From Candidatus Saccharimonadota bacterium (GTDB lineage Bacteria > Patescibacteriota > Saccharimonadia > Saccharimonadales > JACDFO01), in contig JACDFO010000040.1 of the NCBI GenBank assembly GCA_013815785.1, forward strand, positions 1 to 7,009: a stretch of DNA of 7,009 bases. Direction: 5' to 3'. The notes below the pieces were generated by a model. That model saw only the letters and a program-made list of their open reading frames with translations, had not been told where the DNA came from and did not search any database. Made by a program: the position numbers and the translations under genes. Shown one piece after another: positions 1 through 3,800 of this stretch; positions within the stretch are counted from its first letter, which is position 1, and each line of letters opens with the position of its first letter.

Positions 1-1
1 A

Positions 2-391
2 TCAAGTGATAATCAAGGGATGGCCAGCAGCCCAAGCGCTGGTGACTGGGACGACGAAGAACCGGTACCCGGCCAGCTAGCTGTTGATGTGTACGAAACC
101 AAGGACAAACTGGTCGTAAAGGCCCGGACAGCAGGCGTAAACAAGAACGACTTAGACGTCAGTATTTCGGATAACACTCTCAGTGTCCGTGGCACCTTAA
201 GCGCCGGCAATGAAGATGATGTAGAAAATTACTTCGTGCAGGAATGTTATTGGGGAGAGTTTAGCCGCTCAATAGCACTGCCAGTGCCCGTTAAAGAAGA
301 AGAGATTGAAGCAATGCTAAAAGACGGTGTTCTGACCATTTCATTCGCAAAAGTAAAACAAGATACAGTCAAGAAAATTGAAGTCCTGTAA
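2..391 (+). CDS. hsp20: Hsp20/alpha-crystallin small heat-shock protein (probably 5'-truncated)
   Basis: This is an ATP-independent holdase of the small heat-shock protein family, expected to be cytosolic and to bind unfolding proteins as an oligomer. Numbering from the ATG at position 20, the alpha-crystallin domain spans about residues 19-108. It starts at GQLAVDVYE, includes the YWGEFSRSIALP segment (77-89) and ends in the family signature LKDGVLTISF (100-109). The C-terminal KKIEVL carries an I-x-V motif (120-122) of the type that docks into a neighbouring subunit. The reading frame is open to the left edge of the window with no stop. The ATG at 20 has AAGGG directly against it, too close to act as a Shine-Dalgarno site, and homologues usually have a longer N-terminal arm. 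I therefore infer that the true start lies upstream. The gene ends in TAA at 389-391 and converges with the pilin operon. Nothing links it functionally to the secretion genes except position. Confidence 0.9.
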   Translation, partial: SSDNQGMASSPSAGDWDDEEPVPGQLAVDVYETKDKLVVKARTAGVNKNDLDVSISDNTLSVRGTLSAGNEDDVENYFVQECYWGEFSRSIALPVPVKEEEIEAMLKDGVLTISFAKVKQDTVKKIEVL

Positions 392-410
392 AGAATAAAG
401 GAATTGGTTT

Positions 411-439
411 AAAAACACTCCCTGCCCGGGAGTGTTTTT
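411..439. terminator. Bidirectional intrinsic terminator between convergent hsp20 and pilin operon
   Basis: Perfect 12-bp inverted repeat: AAAAACACTCCC at 411-422 pairs with GGGAGTGTTTTT at 428-439 around a 5-nt loop (TGCCC). The GC-rich upper stem and the A-tract and T-tract at its two ends give a U-run on either strand, so it can end hsp20 transcripts (20 bases after the stop codon) and the leftward pilin operon (21 bases after its last stop). Confidence 0.92.
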
Positions 440-460
440 ATTTAGATATATTCAAAAAAC

Positions 461-862
461 TTAGGTAACACGGTCTAGTACAAAGCGGACAATCCACTGC
501 GCCAGGGCAACGATAATCAGCCCGATTATGGCATAGAGAATCGTATTCTTGGCACTGGTTACATTGCTCGAATCACCACCAGAGGTAATGTACTTGAAGC
601 CGCCGACGATAATCATAATGACAGCTACGACTCCAACAATAAGCGAGAAGAAGTTAATAACAGTTGCAATCATACCGTTAATTCGGTCAGAAGCTGATTG
701 ATTGTTTATATTGGTATTACAATTGGAATAAACATTCAGATTAGCACCGGCACATAAGTTTTGGGCTATGTTTGCCTCTTGTGCAACAACTGGAGAGGCA
801 AACAAAATAGGCATCACCGTTGCTGTTAGTAGTGCTAATGTGATGCCTATTTTTTGAATCAT
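461..862 (-). CDS. T4SS pilin-like protein (VirB2/TrbC-type two-helix subunit), last gene of array
   Basis: Predicted 133-residue membrane protein, probably a structural pilin-like subunit of a T4SS-like apparatus. A signal peptide covers about residues 1-27 (hydrophobic 8-21, likely cleavage after VVA). A short exported segment follows with two cysteines (C37, C48) and the motif NLCAGANLNV. The hairpin is TM1 about 64-88, a short loop GGFKYITSGGDS with a basic residue and AKNT (87-106), then TM2 about 107-129. This is the layout of the T4SS_pilin family common in CPR genomes. The C-terminal half is almost identical to that of the next gene upstream in the operon (880-1305), which indicates a paralogous pair. 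The gene lies 17 bases after that gene's stop. Its ribosome site is weak: the only AGG is 14 bases from the ATG, so coupling to the upstream gene is likely. The exact role (major subunit or accessory) is not known from sequence. Confidence 0.87.
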   Translation of the reverse strand: MIQKIGITLALLTATVMPILFASPVVAQEANIAQNLCAGANLNVYSNCNTNINNQSASDRINGMIATVINFFSLIVGVVAVIMIIVGGFKYITSGGDSSNVTSAKNTILYAIIGLIIVALAQWIVRFVLDRVT

Positions 863-879
863 ATATATTCAAACTACCT

Positions 880-1305
880 TTACGCGACTGTTGCTCGCTC
901 CAGAACAAATTTGACAATGAACTGGGCCAGAGCCACGATAATCAAACCTATGATGGCGTAGAGAATCGTGTTTTTCGCGCTGGTTACATTATTTGAGTCA
1001 CCGCCTGATGTTATGTACCTGAAACCTGCAACAATAATCATGATTACAGCAACGACACCTACAACTAATGAAAATATATTAATAACTTTAGCAATTAAAC
1101 TGTTGGCTTTATCCCCGACTGTTGTATCAGTTTCAGCAGCACATGTTTTATTATTAACGTCAAGATTGGCTCCTGCGCATAGATTTGTTCGTATATCTGC
1201 AGGATCATGAGAAGTTGCATGAACCATAGCAGGCAAGGCCATAGGTGCAGCTACGCCAAAGCTTAGGGCCAGACTTAATGCGATTCTTTTAATTCTTTGT
1301 AACAT
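880..1305 (-). CDS. T4SS pilin-like protein (VirB2/TrbC-type), paralogue of the 461-862 gene
   Basis: Predicted 141-residue exported two-helix protein. The basic N-terminus and hydrophobic stretch form a signal peptide with likely cleavage after VHA (residue 30). The short ectodomain has two cysteines (C43, C55) and the motif NLCAGANLDV, shared with the following gene. TM1 is about 71-94, the loop is GFRYITSGGDSNN (94-106), and TM2 is about 113-135. Residues 107-128 are identical to residues 101-122 of the 461-862 product. Unlike the rest of the array, this gene follows a 70-bp gap. It has a clear Shine-Dalgarno AAGGA (1314-1318 on this strand's complement) 8 bases before the ATG, and its own promoter candidate at 1343-1372. 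It and the last gene may therefore be transcribed at a level different from the upstream five. This would suit abundant subunits, but that is inference. Confidence 0.88.
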   Translation of the reverse strand: MLQRIKRIALSLALSFGVAAPMALPAMVHATSHDPADIRTNLCAGANLDVNNKTCAAETDTTVGDKANSLIAKVINIFSLVVGVVAVIMIIVAGFRYITSGGDSNNVTSAKNTILYAIIGLIIVALAQFIVKFVLERATVA

Positions 1306-1342
1306 TTACTTTTTCCTTATTTAACTTTTTAGGATTAGTTTA

Positions 1343-1372
1343 TTTATACCACTGCAATGCCTAGTTTTACAA
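1343..1372 (-). promoter_or_regulatory. Candidate internal promoter for the last two pilin genes
   Basis: Reading the minus strand, TTGTAA (1372-1367) is followed after 18 bp by TATAAA (1348-1343). The -10 is preceded by TGG, giving an extended -10 element. The predicted start is near 1336, leaving a leader of about 30 bases that includes the AAGGA ribosome site of the 880-1305 gene. The site lies in the only sizeable gap inside the pilin array. The -35 matches 4 of 6 consensus bases. Confidence 0.5.
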
Positions 1373-1375
1373 GCT

Positions 1376-1840
1376 TTACTCCCTCTGGATTGCGCCGCTA
1401 GTGCTGTTAGTATCACCGGTTTGGGCATTATTGGTGGTGGGTCTATCGGTAGTCACTCTATCAAATACGAACTTGACCAGGAACTGAGCCATGGCCACGA
1501 TAATCAGTCCAACTATTGCGTACAGCAAGGTACTCTTGGCGCCGCTTATGCTATTGCTATCCCCCCCGGAAGTAACATATTTGAAACCAGCAACAATTAT
1601 CATAATGACCGCTACCGCTCCTACGATAAATGACAAAATATTAACTACGGTGGCCACTATATCGTTTATTGGCTCGGCAGCGAATTTATCGCAATCAGAG
1701 CCAGCCGCACCAAGGCCTTCACAGGCCGCATTCCTGGCCTCTTCGTCGATAGCGGCAGAGGCAAGTGTGGGCAAACCTGCGGGGATGAGCAGACTTGTAA
1801 TGAGCGAGGTTAGTAGTAGGGCTTTTTTTATGAGTGTCAT
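1376..1840 (-). CDS. T4SS pilin-like protein with extended hydrophilic C-terminal tail
   Basis: Predicted 154-residue member of the same two-helix family. The signal peptide has likely cleavage at ASA|A (after residue 29). The small ectodomain has two cysteines (C40, C50). TM1 is about 61-85, the loop is GGFKYVTSGGDS-like (85-95, with AGFKYVT in place of GGFKYIT), and TM2 is about 103-127. It differs from the other members by a 24-residue tail after the shared DRVT end (131-154). The tail is rich in Thr, Asn and Ser and lacks hydrophobic residues, and it would lie on the same side as the N-terminal ectodomain if the usual two-helix topology holds. The gene starts 8 bases after the stop of the gene before it in the operon. 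No good Shine-Dalgarno is visible (an AGG lies 14 bases upstream), although a perfect TATAAT lies 7 bases before the ATG. Its stop precedes the 70-bp gap with the internal promoter. Confidence 0.86.
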   Translation of the reverse strand: MTLIKKALLLTSLITSLLIPAGLPTLASAAIDEEARNAACEGLGAAGSDCDKFAAEPINDIVATVVNILSFIVGAVAVIMIIVAGFKYVTSGGDSNSISGAKSTLLYAIVGLIIVAMAQFLVKFVFDRVTTDRPTTNNAQTGDTNSTSGAIQRE

Positions 1841-1848
1841 AGAGTTAA

Positions 1849-2259
1849 TTATAGCCTGCTTAAAACGAATATTACTATAATCTGGGACAACAAAAACACC
1901 ACCACGCCAATTAAGGCATAAAGGACCGTATTTTTGGCACTGGCAATAGAAGTGCCGTCGCCATTGGCAGTTATATACTTCAGTCCGCCGATAATTATCA
2001 TAATTACTGAGGCCACTCCAATGACGTACGAGAGTAAGCGCACCACACCTAAAATGACTCCGTCGTTCCCGGATATTGGGTTCTTCTCTCTGTCGCTAGA
2101 ACATACGGTGGTTTCCTCCACGGCTGTTATTGGCTGGCCGTTTTCGTCCAGACATATATCTTCAAAGGGGTCAACAGCGGCATGCGCGGGAGTTGCCACG
2201 ACTAAAGGTGTAGCTAGACTTACAAAAAGGAGCATGGCAATAATAATGCTTTTTATCAT
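1849..2259 (-). CDS. T4SS pilin-like protein (VirB2/TrbC-type)
   Basis: Predicted 136-residue exported membrane protein. The signal peptide ends at PAHA|A (after residue 27). The ectodomain (28-66) is acidic and has two cysteines (C36, C53). TM1 is about 68-91, the loop is GGLKYITANGDGTSIASAKNT (91-111), and TM2 is about 111-133, ending in FVLSRL. The loop keeps the basic residue, glycines and A-K of the family but reads ANGDG where paralogues have SGGDS. The ATG overlaps the stop of the preceding gene by one base (TAATG). It has one of the best ribosome sites of the operon, AGGAAGGG at 2264-2271 on the complement, with AGGA 8 bases from the ATG. The role is inferred from family and operon context. 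No catalytic motif is present. Confidence 0.86.
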   Translation of the reverse strand: MIKSIIIAMLLFVSLATPLVVATPAHAAVDPFEDICLDENGQPITAVEETTVCSSDREKNPISGNDGVILGVVRLLSYVIGVASVIMIIIGGLKYITANGDGTSIASAKNTVLYALIGVVVFLLSQIIVIFVLSRL

Positions 2260-2555
2260 TAGACCCTTCCTAAAACAAAAGTTACAATGGCAAACGCCGA
2301 CATTGAAATAGCCAGTCCTATGGAGGCATAGATAATTGCATCGCGGGCTTTTTGGACATCCTGGCTGTTACCGCGCGACAAAACTATCCGCAGGGCACTG
2401 ATAGCTATAATTAGCACTGCTACAGCCGCCATTATGCCAAACATTACTCGCAACCCATCTTGGATACGAACACTAGTTAGGCCATCATCAGGCATTGGGA
2501 TATTTATGTCACCTTCTTCTATTAAAGCGGCGAAGCGTCTAGGCATATATTTCAT
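2259..2555 (-). CDS. Short T4SS pilin-family two-helix protein without a signal peptide
   Basis: Predicted 98-residue protein, the smallest and most divergent of the array. It lacks a cleavable signal peptide and has no cysteines. The N-terminal 30 residues are hydrophilic and acidic (IEEGDINIPMPDDG). TM1 is about 35-56, the loop LSRGNSQDVQKARDA runs about 59-73, and TM2 is about 74-95, ending in FVLGRV. The loop retains the family pattern (basic residue, S-x-G, K/R-A then a small-residue-rich helix), so homology to the neighbours is reasonable although key glycines differ. The start overlaps the end of the previous gene as ATGA (4 bases) and no Shine-Dalgarno is visible, so translation is probably coupled. 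A second ATG three codons later is possible. It may be an assembly or base subunit rather than a filament subunit; this is inference. Confidence 0.82.
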   Translation of the reverse strand: MKYMPRRFAALIEEGDINIPMPDDGLTSVRIQDGLRVMFGIMAAVAVLIIAISALRIVLSRGNSQDVQKARDAIIYASIGLAISMSAFAIVTFVLGRV

Positions 2556-3136
2556 TTCGTTAATGTGTTAGCTATAAATGCAACCGCACCAGTCGCGACC
2601 AGGCTTATTACAAGTCCTATGAGTGAATTGGTGATGGTCTGGCGAGCAGACTTGGTGTTTTCGGGCTCACCCTGGGAGGTAATGTAATTGAACCCGCCCT
2701 TGATGACAAAGGCCACCGATACAAGCGCGGCTATCCTGAGTAATATTTCTATAATTGCCAGGGATACCCGGCCAACCACCGCCTGACTATCAAGCTTACA
2801 GGTATCGTCGTCCACAAGGCTACAGCCTGTAGGTTCTGTCGGTCCTGTTACGGCGCAATCATCTCCACCCTGTGGTCCTATATCCAAATATTTATACCAT
2901 GTAGGCAAACCCAAGAAACTACTGGAACCCGAGCAAGGAGAATTACCAAGACATGCTTTTTGTACTTGTTCTTGGCTTATGCCTTGGCCAACTTCAATTA
3001 CGGTACCGTTTGGGCATGTATAGGGTGCGCCGCTAGCTATCGCAGGCCTAGAAACTATACCAAAACCTGCTGCTATGCCAATTATCGCTGATAAGACCAT
3101 GCTAAATGTTAATACTTTATTGATTATAAGTCTCAT
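2552..3136 (-). CDS. T4SS pilin-family protein with long cysteine-containing ectodomain
   Basis: Predicted 194-residue exported protein. The signal peptide (about 1-34) has likely cleavage at AIA|SG. A roughly 85-residue ectodomain follows, with six cysteines (C41, C62, C68, C94, C105, C113) and many Gly, Pro and Ser residues. The C-terminal hairpin has TM1 about 124-147, loop KGGFNYITSQGEPENTKSARQT (146-167) and TM2 about 168-191. The loop keeps the GGFxYITSxG and A-K/R spacing of the array, so this is the same membrane module joined to a larger external domain. I do not recognise the external domain. The ATG overlaps the previous stop by one base (TAATG), with AGGCGG 9 bases upstream as a moderate ribosome site. 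The gene ends in TGA overlapping the next start. A minor, tip or surface-exposed subunit is plausible but unproven. Confidence 0.82.
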   Translation of the reverse strand: MRLIINKVLTFSMVLSAIIGIAAGFGIVSRPAIASGAPYTCPNGTVIEVGQGISQEQVQKACLGNSPCSGSSSFLGLPTWYKYLDIGPQGGDDCAVTGPTEPTGCSLVDDDTCKLDSQAVVGRVSLAIIEILLRIAALVSVAFVIKGGFNYITSQGEPENTKSARQTITNSLIGLVISLVATGAVAFIANTLTK

Positions 3137-3711
3137 TATAAGACACCGCCTGGCACAAGATAGTTTAATATGCTGTAGCTAAATAAGAAGAATGTGAGAG
3201 CGATAATAGCATTACGAATACGACTTTTGGCTGCACTGACTTTTTGCGGGTCGCTGCCGGCGGTGGAATATTGTATGCCGCCATAGATTATAGACCCGAC
3301 AACGACGACTCCGACAAGAGCCGACAATAAATTAATGAAGAGAACGATATATTTTACTATCCCGCAATCATTGTCATCACGTGAGTCATTGTTGTTATAG
3401 CTTGTTCCCTGGCAATCGCCCATTTTATAATTTGGCTGGTCGGTGTTGCTCGTGGCAGTACTAGATCCCGTAAAAACTCTGCATATATTGCCATCTAAAT
3501 AATTGCCGACGGGGCAAAAGCATTTTTCTATTCCAGGAGTCCCTTCTTCGCTCGGACGGGGTCCACGCCATTCGCCACCGGAGCTTTCACAAGTAGCCTT
3601 GTCTGCGCTAACGGATCCTGTTTGCATCGAATACGTAAACATAAACCCCATTAAGAAGATACATAGAGTCAATAAAAACGAACTTTTTATTTTATAAAGC
3701 ACTAGGTTCAT
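3136..3711 (-). CDS. T4SS pilin-family protein with cysteine-containing ectodomain, first gene of array
   Basis: Predicted 191-residue exported protein, first gene of the leftward operon. The signal peptide has hydrophobic core 12-28 and likely cleavage at VSA|DK (after 36). The ectodomain (37-117) is hydrophilic, has six cysteines (C41, C64, C66, C77, C100, C116) and includes a GGEWRGPRPSEEGTPG stretch and an Asn/Asp-rich segment. TM1 is about 119-144, loop GGIQYSTAGSDPQKVSAAKS is at 144-163, and TM2 is about 166-187. The loop has the family's GG-x-x-Y-x-T-x-G-x-D and A-A-K pattern. The start at 3711 is the only candidate before an in-frame TGA (3747-3745), apart from a GTG at codon 4. No Shine-Dalgarno precedes it. 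The -10 of its promoter ends 8 bases upstream, so the mRNA is probably almost leaderless. The ectodomain is not recognised. Confidence 0.83.
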   Translation of the reverse strand: MNLVLYKIKSSFLLTLCIFLMGFMFTYSMQTGSVSADKATCESSGGEWRGPRPSEEGTPGIEKCFCPVGNYLDGNICRVFTGSSTATSNTDQPNYKMGDCQGTSYNNNDSRDDNDCGIVKYIVLFINLLSALVGVVVVGSIIYGGIQYSTAGSDPQKVSAAKSRIRNAIIALTFFLFSYSILNYLVPGGVL

Positions 3712-3719
3712 TATGTAGT

Positions 3720-3748
3720 ATTCTAGCGCACTTAATTGGGTGCGTCAA
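3720..3748 (-). promoter_or_regulatory. Promoter of the leftward pilin operon (sigma70-type)
   Basis: On the minus strand TTGACG (3748-3743) is followed after exactly 17 bp by TAGAAT (3725-3720), a near-consensus housekeeping promoter. Counting 6-7 bases from the -10, transcription should start 1-3 bases before the ATG at 3711, giving an almost leaderless mRNA with no room for a ribosome site. Confidence 0.75.
3727..3744. promoter_or_regulatory. Palindrome inside the pilin promoter, candidate operator
   Basis: CGCACTTAATTGGGTGCG is an 18-bp imperfect palindrome: the outer CGCAC/GTGCG arms and central AATT are symmetric, 14 of 18 positions in all. It fills the spacer between the -35 and -10 of the leftward promoter and touches the -35. 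It would not be transcribed, so an RNA role is unlikely. A dimeric regulator bound here would block the pilin promoter. No regulator gene is in the window. Confidence 0.4.
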
Positions 3749-3782
3749 AGAGGGATGTTACGGGTAAGCCGAGCCAAGAATA

Positions 3783-3791
3783 TGGTATAGT
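3783..3791 (+). promoter_or_regulatory. Extended -10 promoter for the VirB6/TrbL-like gene
   Basis: TGGTATAGT is a TGn-TATAGT extended -10 element. No good -35 lies 16-18 bp upstream (bases around 3762-3769 are GC-rich and unlike TTGACA), which fits the extended type. The -10 ends 9 bases before the ATG at 3801, so transcription should begin about 2-3 bases before the start codon. The mRNA would be nearly leaderless. Confidence 0.6.
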
Positions 3792-3800
3792 CTTATATAA

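Noticed and set aside
20..22. ATG at 20 as the true start of hsp20
   Set aside because: The purine-rich AAGGG touches the ATG directly, the frame is open upstream to the window edge, and the family normally has a longer N-terminal arm. It remains possible but less likely than truncation.
1306..1375. Terminator in the gap between the 1376-1840 and 880-1305 genes
   Set aside because: No GC-rich hairpin followed by a T-run is present on the minus strand; the gap fits a promoter and ribosome site better.
1561..1567. Run of seven C bases as a possible frameshift or sequencing error in a pilin gene
   Set aside because: The frame continues correctly through the conserved TSGGDS loop on both sides, so the run is just two GGG/GGC-type glycine codons in context.
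968..2311. Long open frames on the + strand (968-1210, 1491-1880, 1934-2311) opposite the pilin genes
   Set aside because: They are antisense to well-supported pilin genes, have no ribosome sites or recognisable domains, and their hydrophobic repeats are mirror images of the conserved helices on the other strand.
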